A stretch of 64,000 nucleotides of DNA from Anaerolineae bacterium (GTDB lineage: Bacteria; Chloroflexota; Anaerolineae; B4-G1; DUEL01). Shown piece by piece: positions 27,929-39,100 of this stretch. The notes beneath the pieces are model-generated. The model had not been told where the DNA came from. It searched no databases and saw only the letters and a list, made by a program, of their open reading frames with translations. The position numbers were made by a program, and so were the translations under genes. Each line of letters begins with the position of its first letter. The first letter of the stretch is position 1. The stretch spans positions 1-64,000 of the forward strand of contig JANXCY010000009.1 in NCBI GenBank assembly GCA_025060135.1. The letters run 5' to 3'.

Positions 27929-28402
27929 CCAACCACCTCTGTGGAGTCCTATAAAGTCATACCGGTTTAAAGTCTCGGAAAATCGTGCCGGATAATGCCG
28001 CTTTCGGGAGCGTGCTCACCCCTCCTCACCCCCGGCCCTCTCTCCTCCCCAAAACGGAGAGGGGAGAGGGAAAACGAGAGAGTTTTGCGGCGGCTGGAGG
28101 CTATCGCCCAACCCCATTTCTCTTCCTCCCTCTCCCCCGAGCGAAGCGAGGAGGGAGAGGAGGAGTCAAGGGAAATGAGGGAAGCACGAATTTTCAGGAC
28201 TTTTGCCCGGCACGAGTTGATGAGACTCAGCCACCTCAGTGCTCTTTAACCGGATTTCCGCAGTCGGCCCTGCAGTGCAGGCACAGGCTGCCCGACCTCA
28301 GCTACAGGCTCACAGCCTACGCTACAAGGCTCACAGCCTGTGCTACAGGCTCACAGCCTACGCTACGGATCACCCGGAAAGATAGGGGCGCGACTTCGGT
28401 CT
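27929..28402. other. Repeat-rich non-coding region, 470 bp
   Basis: No gene is visible. From 28017 to about 28170 lies a pyrimidine/purine-rich repeat with CCTCTCTCCTCCCCAAAACGGAGAGGGGAGAGG and CCCCCGAGCGAAGCGAGGAGGGAGAGG, both resembling dispersed repeats of Chloroflexota and cyanobacteria. From 28302 to 28366 are three tandem copies of the CAGGCT palindrome. The hrcA promoter should lie in 27929-28000 but no convincing boxes or CIRCE are seen. Confidence 0.6.
28302..28366. repeat. Three tandem copies of a 20-21 bp palindromic unit
   Basis: CTACAGGCTCACAGCCTACG, CTACAAGGCTCACAGCCTGTG and CTACAGGCTCACAGCCTACG follow each other without spacers. Each is palindromic (AGGCT/AGCCT). They belong to the same dispersed family as the copies at 11675 and 20666. 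Confidence 0.85.
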
Positions 28403-31090
28403 TTAAGGGATGCGCATTCTCCTCAACAACACCGAATTCCACTCCGAAAGCACGGCCTCTCCTCCCGCAATATCCGGTGGATACCGCTCCCAGGTATAGG
28501 GGTCCCACCATCCTACCTCCAGCCAATATTCCCCGGCAGGAGCATCCGGCGCAATCTGGAAGGTATACGTGTCTTCGTAGACTTTGCCCACTTCCCACCA
28601 GTGGACAGGCAACTGTTGATTCGCCTCTCCCCAAAGGAGGTTGCCAGTGGCCGGGTTGACAGTGGTCCCCAGCAAATGGACGAAACCGTTCACCGGACGG
28701 TCGGCCCGGGTCAACAGTCGCCAGTACAGGGTTACTGTGATAGCGTCCCCTGGCCACGCGTGCTCCGAGGAAACAGTATATCCGATCAGATGAATAATCT
28801 CCCCAAAGCGAATGTCTACGGGAATCTCGCCCAGGTTCTGGGTATCCTTCGCATAAGGAAGGGGTTCCCTGACCCGGACTTCCCACAGCGAGAGCAAACT
28901 ACCAGCGGGGAGGGCTCGCCCGTGCTCGTAGACGGGCAGGGTGGCCCTGCCCGTCGGATCGTAGACGGCGACGCCGATGGTATATACCCCCGGCGGAGCA
29001 TCCGCTGCCAGAGGCATCCGCCGGTGATCCGCCCAGAATTCCCCCGGTTTCAGGTTCAACGGGAGGTCAGTCTGGGCAATTTTGTCGTCGCCCTGCAGGA
29101 CCTGCACCGTTGCTGAGCGAGGGCCGTCCAGCGGCCTCAGCGCCCGCCAGTAGAGGGTCAGTTCCAGTTCCTCTCCCGGCGCCAGGACCCCCCGTTCCAA
29201 CCGATAGCCGACCAGCGCTACCTCGCGCCCCCAGCGGTAATCCAGCACCGGCCCGGAATCGGGGACGACGACTCTCGGGCCCGGGAAGTGGAACGTATCC
29301 CCCAGTTGCCAGCCTCCCTTATTATACACCGGTAGCCGTTCCGTGAAAGTCGTCAGGCCCACCGCCAGAGTCCCGATGGTGGTCCTCGGGACAGTCTCCC
29401 GCACGGGCAGGAGGTAGCGGTCGCAGAAGGCAACCCCTGGGGACCAGAGGGAGGTGGGGAAGGTGCCCAGGCCGGGATGGGTGATCTTCTGCCCCGCCGT
29501 CAGTCCTTCCACCGTCTGCAGGGAGAGGGAGACGAAGTAGTCGGCCCCTACCGGGCCATCGGCTCGCCAGCAGAGGATGACCGGGAGGTTGTGGCCCGGG
29601 CGAATTTCCTCTGCTTCCACTCGGTAGCCCAGAAGCGTGATGCTCTCACCGAAGCGAATGTCGGCCCGATGGGAAACCCGCTCCTCCACTTCCGTCATCG
29701 TCAGCGGCGCGGGGCGGGCATAGGCGGGCCGGATGACCCCGAAGGGCATCCAGAGGGCCAGCGCCAGTAGCAGCGCGCCCAGGGCCAGGAAGAGCCACCG
29801 GCGCGCCCGCGCGGGGGCCAGTTGCACCCAGCCCAGGGCCAGCAGGGTGGCATGGGCACCGATCGCCGGATAGAGTAGCCGCCCCTGGGAGCCGCCGGTG
29901 GTCAGGGTCCAGCGCACCAGCCCCACCGCGACGATCAGCGCCCAGAGGAGGAGGTACCCCACCCGGCCCAGCGTGCCCCAGTCCTTCCGGCGCGCCGCGC
30001 GCGCTCCAAAAAGCACCAGACCCGCCGCGCCAAGAGCCACCAGCAGGCCATAGACCCAATAGACCCACCCCGGCGCGGCCAGGTTGAACCAGCCAAAGAC
30101 GGCCCAGTAGGACATCCAGACCAGCCGGGCCTCGGTCTGGAAGAAGTCCATCAGGCCAAACCCGGGCTCCCGGCGGCCCACCAGCGGGAGCATGGCCGCC
30201 AGGCCCGTAGGGTCGCCGTAGAGGTGCCAGTTGCGCCCGTACCACCACCCGCAGACCGCCAGCGCAATCCCGAAGGTGAGGAGGAAACCACGAAGACGCG
30301 AAGACACAAAGAAAAAATTTTTTGTACTTCGGGTCTTCGTGTCTTGGTGGTAAAAAACCAGCGCCAGGGCGGCGAAGGGCCAGAGGAGGAGGCCGCTCAG
30401 TTTGGTCAGCGCGGCCGCGCCCAGGAGCAGGCCGGCCTCACTCCACCCCCTACGGAAGGAAGTGCCACCAAAGGCGGCAGGGGAAGGGTGAGGCGCCAGC
30501 ACCACCAATGTCCAGGTGGCGATGCAGGCGGCCAGCGCGTCGTTGTTCACCAGGCTGGAGGTGAAGAGAAAGCCCGGGGTGAGGGCAACCGTCATCGCCG
30601 CCCCCGCCGCCACCCATTCCTTCTGCGGGAACAGCCTCCGCGCCAGCACATATGTCCCCCAGACCGTCCCGGCGCCGAAGAGGATGGAAAGCAGGCGGGC
30701 CAGGCGAATCGCCAGCGCCGCCCCCCGGTACGGGAATCGCTCCGCATCGGTGTGGATGTAGTGGTTCTGGTTGTCCCGGTGCCCGATGGGCAAGAGAGCG
30801 GGGAACGGATTCTCGCGCCGGTAGAGATCCGCCAGGTCGCCCTGGGGCACCCACCGGGTCAGGGCTGCCGCCAGCAGGTAGAAAAGGGGCGGCTGGCTGG
30901 CCTCCTGCCGGGCCAGGTGCGGATACTGGTCTGGCGGCTGGCGGGGCAGGGTCCAATGCTCCGCGACGTACCGGACGTAGGCGTAGTGCCAGGACTCATC
31001 GTTCCCCTCAAAGAGGGGGACGGTGAGGCTGTAGAGCAACGCCAGAACCGTGAACAGTCCAGCGTAAAAGGCAGGATGGGAGCGCTTCAT
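28403..31090 (-). CDS. Large membrane glycosyltransferase-like protein with three beta-sandwich modules
   Basis: This 895-residue protein begins with GT-C-type membrane topology. A first transmembrane helix leads to LFEGNDESWHYAYV, an acidic motif in the first extracytoplasmic loop as in GT39/DUF2142 proteins. About ten more membrane helices follow to about residue 460. The C-terminal half is extracytoplasmic and holds three related beta-sandwich modules that start with RFGESITLLGYRV, YRWGREVALVGYRL and RFGEIIHLIGYTV. It probably transfers sugar from a polyprenyl carrier. Start at 31090 overlaps the upstream gene as ATGA. A 65-base inverted repeat is inserted in frame (30287-30351). Confidence 0.8.
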   Translation of the reverse strand: MKRSHPAFYAGLFTVLALLYSLTVPLFEGNDESWHYAYVRYVAEHWTLPRQPPDQYPHLARQEASQPPLFYLLAAALTRWVPQGDLADLYRRENPFPALLPIGHRDNQNHYIHTDAERFPYRGAALAIRLARLLSILFGAGTVWGTYVLARRLFPQKEWVAAGAAMTVALTPGFLFTSSLVNNDALAACIATWTLVVLAPHPSPAAFGGTSFRRGWSEAGLLLGAAALTKLSGLLLWPFAALALVFYHQDTKTRSTKNFFFVSSRLRGFLLTFGIALAVCGWWYGRNWHLYGDPTGLAAMLPLVGRREPGFGLMDFFQTEARLVWMSYWAVFGWFNLAAPGWVYWVYGLLVALGAAGLVLFGARAARRKDWGTLGRVGYLLLWALIVAVGLVRWTLTTGGSQGRLLYPAIGAHATLLALGWVQLAPARARRWLFLALGALLLALALWMPFGVIRPAYARPAPLTMTEVEERVSHRADIRFGESITLLGYRVEAEEIRPGHNLPVILCWRADGPVGADYFVSLSLQTVEGLTAGQKITHPGLGTFPTSLWSPGVAFCDRYLLPVRETVPRTTIGTLAVGLTTFTERLPVYNKGGWQLGDTFHFPGPRVVVPDSGPVLDYRWGREVALVGYRLERGVLAPGEELELTLYWRALRPLDGPRSATVQVLQGDDKIAQTDLPLNLKPGEFWADHRRMPLAADAPPGVYTIGVAVYDPTGRATLPVYEHGRALPAGSLLSLWEVRVREPLPYAKDTQNLGEIPVDIRFGEIIHLIGYTVSSEHAWPGDAITVTLYWRLLTRADRPVNGFVHLLGTTVNPATGNLLWGEANQQLPVHWWEVGKVYEDTYTFQIAPDAPAGEYWLEVGWWDPYTWERYPPDIAGGEAVLSEWNSVLLRRMRIP
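30287..30351. repeat. 65-bp imperfect inverted repeat in coding sequence
   Basis: ACCACGAAGACGCGAAGACACAAAG, then AAAAAATTTTTT, then CTTCGGGTCTTCGTGTCTTGGTGGT. The arms are mostly complementary and A/T-rich at the centre, unlike the surrounding GC-rich gene. It adds a segment rich in K, R, S and T (HQDTKTRSTKNFFF) between membrane helices. Confidence 0.75.
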
Positions 31091-33396
31091 GGAATCACGA
31101 TGGTACTGACAAAAAGGGAATTCCATTCGGAAAGAGCAACGCCTTCCCCGGCCACCACACGCGGCGGGTAGCGCTGCTGAGTCTCCGGGTCCCACCAGCC
31201 CACTTCCAGCCGGTACTCCCCGGGCGGAGCGTCGGGCGCCACCCGGAAGATGTACGTATCCCGATAGAGGCCGCCCGGCCGCCACCAGTTGATGCCCATC
31301 TGCTTATCTTCCTGTCCCCAGAGGGGGGTGCCGGTGGCCGGGTTCACCGTTGGCCCGATCAGGTGGACAAAACTGTTGGCCCCGCGATCCACCGGGCGGG
31401 AAATTTCCCACCAGAAGGTAACGGAGACCTCCTGGCCCGGCTCGGCGCGGTGGGTGGAGACGGCGTAGCCGCAGAGGTGCAGCGTCTCCCCGAACCAGAC
31501 GTCCACCTGGGCCTGCGCGCCGTGGATAGATTCGCATGTGGAGTGGTGGCGCAGGAAGGGGGTGTGCGGGTCCAGCCAGAAGGTCTTGAGCGCGGCCAGC
31601 CCGACCAGCGATCCGGCAACCCACCAGCGGGGCTTCAGGTAACCTGTAGCATAAGATTCATCTAAGGCTCCGGCGTAAGATAAATCTTGGGCTACAGGGC
31701 GCCGCCAAAGGACAGCCAGGGCCAGAAGGACAACCACTGTTATTCCACTCACCCCGTCTCCCACCCGCTGGGCCATCGTGCCCTCGTATTGCAGGAGAAC
31801 GGTGTGCCGTCCGGGGGGGATGTCCATTAAAATATAGCCACTTCCTTCGGCGGGCTGCAGGGGTCGGCGTTCACCGTCCAGGTACCCCACCCAGCCGGGG
31901 AAATAGAGGGCGTGGAACGCGCCCTGGAAGGCTATCGGCGTCTCCAGTTCCGCCTCCAGATATCCTGTCCGCCGCTCCCAGCGGAGCACCTGTCCTCCCT
32001 CTGGGAGGTTGGAGACGGGCGACCTGGCGATGCGGTCGGCCTCGTCCGGGGTGAAGGGGACGGTCCGCCAGCGGGGGAGGAGTTCCCGGAAGTAACTCAG
32101 GTCCGGAAAGCCCGAGCGCAGGGTGAACTCCCGCACGTCGGCCAGAGTAGGGTCGCGCGGGACCTCGGCGTGGTGGGTAAGGAGGGATGGATATAGGGAA
32201 GGGAGCGCGATGCCCACACCGAGGACAGCCGTCAGCGCGGCGAGGAGGCCAACCCAGCGGCGCGGGGCAACGGCCAGCAAAAGCCCGGTCCCCAGAGCCA
32301 CCACCAGGCCTATGGAAGCCAGGAGCCGCCAGCGGAAATTCAGATACTGCATAATGCCCAGCGGGGTGATGGTGGCCCAGACGGGAGTGGCGGCAGCGGT
32401 CTGCATCCAGAGGGCGACGGCTCCCCAGAGGGCCAGTCCTCCAGCCAGGACCGCGTCGGCCCCTCGTCCACGCCGGGCCAGCAGCGGCATCGCCGCCAGC
32501 GTCAGGGGGATCAGAAACGCCGGGAGCGGCCCCAGAGTCTGCCCGGTGTCGTTGTTGACCAGGCCGGCGTCAAAGACCAGGGGCCAGGCAAAGAACTCTG
32601 AAAGGCGCATCACCCCTGTCGTCGGCGAAGCCCACGACCGGTCGGTCGCGTTCGCCAGTTGTACCGCCCACCGTTCGGCCATAAAGGGGAGCAGGAAGAA
32701 GGCCGCCAGCAGCAGCCCGCCGACCAGGGCCAGCACGGCCATCCAGAGGCCGGTCCGGCCCGCGCGGAGAGTCAGGAAGAGCCACCAGAGGGCCAGGACC
32801 GGCAGGGCCAAGAGCGCGCCCGCGTTGTGGGTGAGGATGAGGGCGGCCCAGGCAACCGAGGCCAGAGCCAGCCGAAGCCCGGAAGGGCTCTCGGCCAGAG
32901 CCAGCAGTCCCCAGAGGACCCAGGGATAGAGGGCGATAGCCATTCCCTGAGGCGACCCGCGCTCAAAGAGTTCCCGCAGGAGGTAGGGCGAATAGGTGTA
33001 GAGAGCGGCGCTGGCCAGCGCGACGTCGGCCCGGCGGAAGAGGACCAGTCCCAGGCCGAAGGCCCCCAGCGACGCGGCCATAAAGGCCAGCGCGACCACC
33101 AGCCGCCAGGTGAGGGCGAATGGAACACCAGCGACATGGAAGACCGTCATCAGGAAATAGATGAGGGGGGAGTAAAACGTGAAGAGGGGCCCGCCCAGGC
33201 CCCCGTTGATGCCGGGGACCCAGCGCGGGTAGAGCCAACCATCCGCCTGCGCGGCGGCGAAGACGACCGCACGGTAGACGTGGAAAAGCGCCGCGTCCAC
33301 CGCGTGCTCCTCAATGGGATTGCTCAGTGCGGGCAACGCGGCAAAGAGCGGCAATAGAAGGGCCAGAGTCCAAGGGAAGAGTCGCGTCTTTCCCAT
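31087..33396 (-). CDS. Polytopic membrane protein, PTPS-related family, with C-terminal beta-sandwich module
   Basis: This 769-residue protein has about twelve hydrophobic helices (residues 1-430), starting with a signal-anchor and including the loop WVPGINGGLGGPLFTFYSPLIYF. It resembles the '6-pyruvoyl-tetrahydropterin synthase-related' membrane family, which is probably glycosyltransferase-like and unrelated to the enzyme named. A periplasmic region follows, another membrane helix, and finally a module (FGETLHLCGYAV ... VGWWDPETQQRYPP) homologous to the last module of the next gene. The two genes overlap as ATGA and probably act together on surface glycans. A repeat at 31645 is in frame. 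Confidence 0.75.
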   Translation of the reverse strand: MGKTRLFPWTLALLLPLFAALPALSNPIEEHAVDAALFHVYRAVVFAAAQADGWLYPRWVPGINGGLGGPLFTFYSPLIYFLMTVFHVAGVPFALTWRLVVALAFMAASLGAFGLGLVLFRRADVALASAALYTYSPYLLRELFERGSPQGMAIALYPWVLWGLLALAESPSGLRLALASVAWAALILTHNAGALLALPVLALWWLFLTLRAGRTGLWMAVLALVGGLLLAAFFLLPFMAERWAVQLANATDRSWASPTTGVMRLSEFFAWPLVFDAGLVNNDTGQTLGPLPAFLIPLTLAAMPLLARRGRGADAVLAGGLALWGAVALWMQTAAATPVWATITPLGIMQYLNFRWRLLASIGLVVALGTGLLLAVAPRRWVGLLAALTAVLGVGIALPSLYPSLLTHHAEVPRDPTLADVREFTLRSGFPDLSYFRELLPRWRTVPFTPDEADRIARSPVSNLPEGGQVLRWERRTGYLEAELETPIAFQGAFHALYFPGWVGYLDGERRPLQPAEGSGYILMDIPPGRHTVLLQYEGTMAQRVGDGVSGITVVVLLALAVLWRRPVAQDLSYAGALDESYATGYLKPRWWVAGSLVGLAALKTFWLDPHTPFLRHHSTCESIHGAQAQVDVWFGETLHLCGYAVSTHRAEPGQEVSVTFWWEISRPVDRGANSFVHLIGPTVNPATGTPLWGQEDKQMGINWWRPGGLYRDTYIFRVAPDAPPGEYRLEVGWWDPETQQRYPPRVVAGEGVALSEWNSLFVSTIVIP
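31645..31697. repeat. Palindromic repeat in coding sequence
   Basis: TGTAGCATAAGATTCATCT and AAGATAAATCTTGGGCTACAG form an interrupted inverted repeat inside the membrane-protein gene. It stays in frame and encodes about 17 residues after a membrane helix. Confidence 0.6.
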
Positions 33397-33562
33397 ACTC
33401 AGGATGTTAAAATTGCGGGCGCTCTCGTGGTATCCAGATGCCGGTCCGGATCAAATCCATTCAGGAACTCCACCGCTTCTTTGACCGAATGGAAGGTAAA
33501 AACGACCCATAGCCTCCCCTAAGGCACTACCGGGATGGGCGATTTCCCTTTCCTCCATCCCC
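33397..33562. other. Non-coding spacer upstream of the membrane-protein operon
   Basis: No supported gene. A minus-strand fragment (VVFTFHSVKEAVEFLNGF) may be a further remnant, but it has no start codon or recognisable family. Confidence 0.4.
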
Positions 33563-34071
33563 CTACCTCCGCAAAGTCAGAATCACCTCTTGCAGGGGAA
33601 CATTATGCCGTTGAGGATTCGCCCGCCATTTTTCGCCCCGCCGACGCAAAGGCCGAATCGTATAATCTTGAAAACCAATTCCCAAAGCCAACTCGCCCAG
33701 ATAGCGATCCGTCGGAATGTGAATGCCATAAGGCGCCCTGTCGCCCAGCACCAGGATAAAAGGTGCTCCTGGCCGGAGTACCTGATACACCTGCTGTAAC
33801 ACTTCAAACATATCGTTGAAATAGCCCGTTACCATCAGATCATAACTCTTCTTTCCGCCCTTTTGGTGCCGGATTTCAGAAAGTTGGGCAATCTTTGCCT
33901 GTAATTCCGTGTGAACGGATGGTGAAGCGGCTTGCAGACCATCGCTGAGCCGCTCGGTCCGAAAAAAGTACCCAATCGGGCAGTATCGGATGCTTGAAGG
34001 GGCTCCGCCGGCCCCCAAAAAGCCATTTGCTTGCGGGTCAGAGATGCGGGAAACGCGTCCGATGCGCCCAT
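33563..34071 (-). pseudogene. DNA methyltransferase C-terminal remnant behind a CIRCE leader
   Basis: The 3' part (33563 to about 33880) encodes SYDLMVTGYFNDMFEVLQ, VLRPGAPFILVLGD and PLRRRGEKWRANPQRHNVPLQE, a clear C-terminal piece of an N6-adenine or N4-cytosine DNA methylase. A proper start (AGGAG then ATG at 34071) lies in another frame that runs 78 codons and stops. The track's 177-codon ORF begins with a GTG inside the CIRCE operator and is not a real start. I infer that a truncated methylase was joined to the leader of a lost heat-shock gene. Confidence 0.6.
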
Positions 34072-34083
34072 AACGGCTCCTAT

Positions 34084-34110
34084 TTAGCACTCTCACAGCG
34101 AGAGTGCTAA
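34084..34110 (-). promoter_or_regulatory. Perfect CIRCE operator (HrcA binding site)
   Basis: TTAGCACTC, nine bases, GAGTGCTAA is the exact consensus of the HrcA operator. It lies just downstream of a minus-strand -10 box, the usual position for repression of heat-shock genes. The only coding remnant in that direction is a truncated methylase; ftsH starts 127 bases away on the other side. Confidence 0.95.
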
Positions 34111-34123
34111 AATTCGTTATTTC

Positions 34124-34152
34124 ATGCTACCACGCGTGGGGGAATCTGTCAA
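34124..34152 (-). promoter_or_regulatory. Promoter controlled by CIRCE, reading left
   Basis: Minus-strand TTGACA (34147-34152), 17 bases, TAGCAT (34124-34129). Transcription would start near 34117, placing CIRCE at about +8 to +34. Confidence 0.7.
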
Positions 34153-34195
34153 GGAAGTCGCTCCCTGGCTGGCTGGTAATCTGGAGGATTTGCGG

Positions 34196-34201
34196 TATAA
34201 T
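34196..34201 (+). promoter_or_regulatory. -10 box of a probable ftsH promoter
   Basis: TATAAT lies 35 bases before the GTG start. The matching -35 position (CTGGTA, 34173-34178) is weak, so a regulator or extended -10 may contribute. Confidence 0.5.
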
Positions 34202-34236
34202 AACCTTGACAGGAGTTAGCGGAATGGGAGGCTAAC

Positions 34237-36174
<1,938 letters not shown>

Positions 36175-38900
36175 ATGTGCCTTGCCACCCGTCCGGGCGC
36201 TCCGACTTTGATGATGAAGGCTGAGGAGTTTTGCCCGAAGGTACGCCTTTGCGAGACCTTCGCGCTGCTCACACTCACCCCCACCACCAACACCACCAGC
36301 CTACCACCCTCCCCCTGCTTCCTCGCCCCCCACGCCGCCACTAACCCCACCGGCGCCAACAGCCACAGCGCCGGGTCCGGCACCGGCACGTACCGGTTCA
36401 GCGTGCGCGGATCGTAGGGATTGAAGGTACGGTTGGGCGTCAGAAACCGCCCCGTTGCCGGATCGTAGCACCCGTGAGCATACAACAACCCGCTCACCCG
36501 GTCAAGTTGCGCCCCCAAGAAGCCAAAGGCACTCTCATAGGCTCCCTGCTCCTCCAGGATGCCACCGAAGGGCCGGTAGGTGCGGGCCAGGATGACGGTG
36601 CTGCTCCCATCGGCCATCTGCCGCAGGCTCCCTTCGCCGTCCCGCAACGGGTAGGCCCAGGCAGGGGTGTATTCGGCCAGAAGGGCGCGTCCGTGGAGGT
36701 AGAGGGTAGGCGTGAGGCCGGCAGTGGAGGCCAGCAGTTCCCCCTGGAAAACAGCGTAGGTAACGGTGAGCGGCACGCCCTGAGCCCAGGTGGTCAGCCC
36801 CAGAGCCGCTGGTCATCGGCGTTGTAGGCGGCCTCGGCCAGCGCGACGTAGGCGCCGCCGGTGTAGAGTTCCACGCGCACCAGGTGGCCGGCAGCATCGT
36901 AGGTGTAGCGGGTTTCGCCTTCGGCGGGGGCGGTGCCGCCGGGGGTCTGGCGAATGAGGTTGCCCCGGCGGTCAAAGGTGTAGTGCCAGGTGATGCCGTC
37001 GCGGGAGGAGTGGGCAGTGAGGAGTTGATTGGCAGGGTTGTAGGTGTAGCGGGTAACGACGGTAGCGCCGACGGTTTCGGTCATCACGGTGACGTTGCCC
37101 ACAGCATCATAGGCGTACTCGAACCGCTCGCCGGTGGAGTATTGGGCGCCGGTGAGCCGGTGCAGCGGGTCGTAGAGCCTGTCCTGAGCGAAGCGAAGGA
37201 TGTAGGTGATGACGCGGGTCACCACCTCCTCTGCACCCCCGCTCCCGCGCGCCTCCGCTCGCCGGCTCCCCTGCACCTCCGCACCCGCGCTTCCCTCCAC
37301 CGCTGCCTCCGCCCCGCCGCTCAGCAGCCCCGCTCCCGCGCAGACGACGGCCACCACCAGCAACACCGCCCCCACCGGCGCGGCCCCGCGCAGCCGCCGC
37401 CTGCTCCGCCCCAGCGCCAGCAAGGCCAGCGGCGCCGGCAGCAGGAGCAGTGGATCCGGCTTCAGTAGCGGCAACCCGGGCCCACGCCCGCCGGCCAGAG
37501 GCCACAGCCCCCGCGCCTGCGCGGTGTTGGACGGGCCGCTCTCGCCCGCCGCATTCTGCGCGGTGACGACGTAATAGAGCCCCGCCGCCCCGTCCAACTC
37601 GTATTCATACCGCGCCAGTAGGGGCGCGGTAACCGCTACCGCGCCTCCCCCGTAGGTGCCGCAATCCCCAGCGGGCGGTACAGCGCATCGTAGTCATACC
37701 TCGTCACCCCCACCGCGTCCGTCACCACCGTCCGGTGGCCCAGCGCATCGTAGGCGATCTCCACGGTGAACCCGGGCACCTCCCCCACGGGCGGGTATTC
37801 TATCCGCATCGGCCGCCCCAATGGGTCGTAGGCTGTGGTAACGGTGATCGGGCCGGATGCGTCCGGATAGACCTCGCCCACGCGCCGGCCCAGCGCGTCG
37901 TAGAGGTAGCGAGTAACGTTCCCCAGCGCGTCGGTAACGACCCCCCGCTGGCCGAATTCGTCGTAACCGTAGAGCGTGGTGTTCCCCAGCGGGTCGGTTG
38001 TAGAGATGACATGGCCGTACTCTTCATAGGCGTAGCGGGTCGTGTGCCCCAGCGCGTCGGTCTGGGCCAACAGGTTGTTGCGGGCATCGTAGATGGAGCG
38101 GGTCGTGCGCCCCTGCGCATCGGTCGTCCTCAGCAGGTTCCCCCGGCTCTCGTATTCCATCCGGGTAACGCTCTCCAGCGTGTCGGTGATGGCCAAGAGG
38201 TACCCACAGCAACGGTCTCACTCCATCCACGTCGTCCGCCCCAGCGCTTCGGTTACCTGTTTGGGCCGGAAGTCCCAGTCATACGTCCGGACTTGCTCGT
38301 GCAGACCCCCACCCCCACCGCCGCCACGCCCAACAATTCATCCTGGCCGTTAAAGGCCCCATCGGTGGAATCCGTCGCGACCCCCGAAAAAGTCGCTTCC
38401 GGCTGGACCCCTCCCACCCGGATATAGGCCGGTCGGACCAGGGTATTTGAAATCCCGCCACCCCAGACCGTCAGGGAGACCGTGTAGAGCCCGACCACCC
38501 AGTAAGTGTGCACCGGCGACGCCACCGTGGCCGTCGTCCCATCCCCGAACGACCAGAGCCGGGCCTCAATGGTCCCGGTGGAGCGGTCGGTGAATTGGAT
38601 GGTCAACGAAGCCGTGCCGGCCCGAGGCATGGCCGTAAAGTCGGCCCGGGGCACAGGTTGGCGCGACCCGGCCGGGGCCTCTACCCGCTCCAGTACCCTC
38701 TCCGGCTCCAGTGCCATCCGCGCCGAAGCGGCCTCAGGCCCGGAGATCAGAACGACGAAAAGAACCAGAAGCGTAATCAGGGGAAGAAGAAGGGCAACAA
38801 AGAGGGCAACGTTCTTCCAGCAGACGGGAGAAGGACGAGGGAAATACCCGCCCCCCTCTGTTCCACCACTGGTCTCCTCTTTTCGCCCATTCCTCCTGGT
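36175..38900 (-). pseudogene. Broken PKD-RHS repeat surface protein
   Basis: Minus-strand fragments in different frames line up as one gene. A hydrophobic signal-like helix (ALFVALLLPLITLLVLFVVL) without a start codon comes first. A PKD domain follows (WSFGDGTTATVASPVHTY). RHS/YD repeats at 38196-37636 (DALGHTTRYAYEEYGH, DPLGNTTLYGYDE) lead to an FN3-like piece (LYYVVTAQNAAGESGPSNTA). Two membrane helices, more YD repeats and the RHS core end (YDPATGRFLTPNRTFNPYDP) complete it. In-frame stops near 38230, a frameshift near 37630 and another near 36790 break it. The last frame runs on antisense into ftsH until 35928. A dispersed repeat lies at 37178. Confidence 0.85.
37178..37201. repeat. Dispersed repeat CCTGTCCTGAGCGAAGCGAAGGAT
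   Basis: This short sequence is of a type scattered through many Chloroflexota genomes. Here it interrupts an RHS repeat in frame (ILRFAQDRLYD). Confidence 0.55.
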
Positions 38901-38987
38901 GAGGAATAAAGAACAGAGGGCAGGGGAATGACCTGCTCATTTAGAGATTTTCCAGCCGATTCGCCCCAAAGGGAACGATCCTCTCAG

Positions 38988-39060
38988 CACCCCCGGTGGG
39001 ACTCGAACCCACAGCCCGCGGCTTAGAAGGCCGCTGCTCTTCCTCTTGAGCTACGGGGGC
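38988..39060 (-). tRNA. tRNA-Arg (anticodon TCT)
   Basis: A 73-base cloverleaf: acceptor GCCCCCG with CGGGGGT, D arm GCTC...GAGC, anticodon stem GCGGC/GCCGC around CTTCTAA, and T arm GTGGG-TTCGAGT-CCCAC. The anticodon TCT reads AGA and AGG codons. CCA is not encoded. It lies 40 bases after the 148-residue gene on the same strand and may be cotranscribed with it. Confidence 0.95.
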
Positions 39061-39100
39061 ATTCCGGTTCCAGGGAACCATTCACCGGTCCCGCCCCACC

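Noticed and set aside
28302-28366. Possible mini CRISPR array
   Set aside because: Units follow each other without spacers and belong to a dispersed palindrome family; no cas genes are present.
33563-34096. 177-residue methylase as an intact gene
   Set aside because: The only start is a GTG inside the CIRCE operator, and the N-terminal part does not match any methylase.
34206-34211. TTGACA just before ftsH as a -35 box
   Set aside because: No -10 sequence lies at the correct distance, and it would leave no room for the ftsH ribosome binding site.
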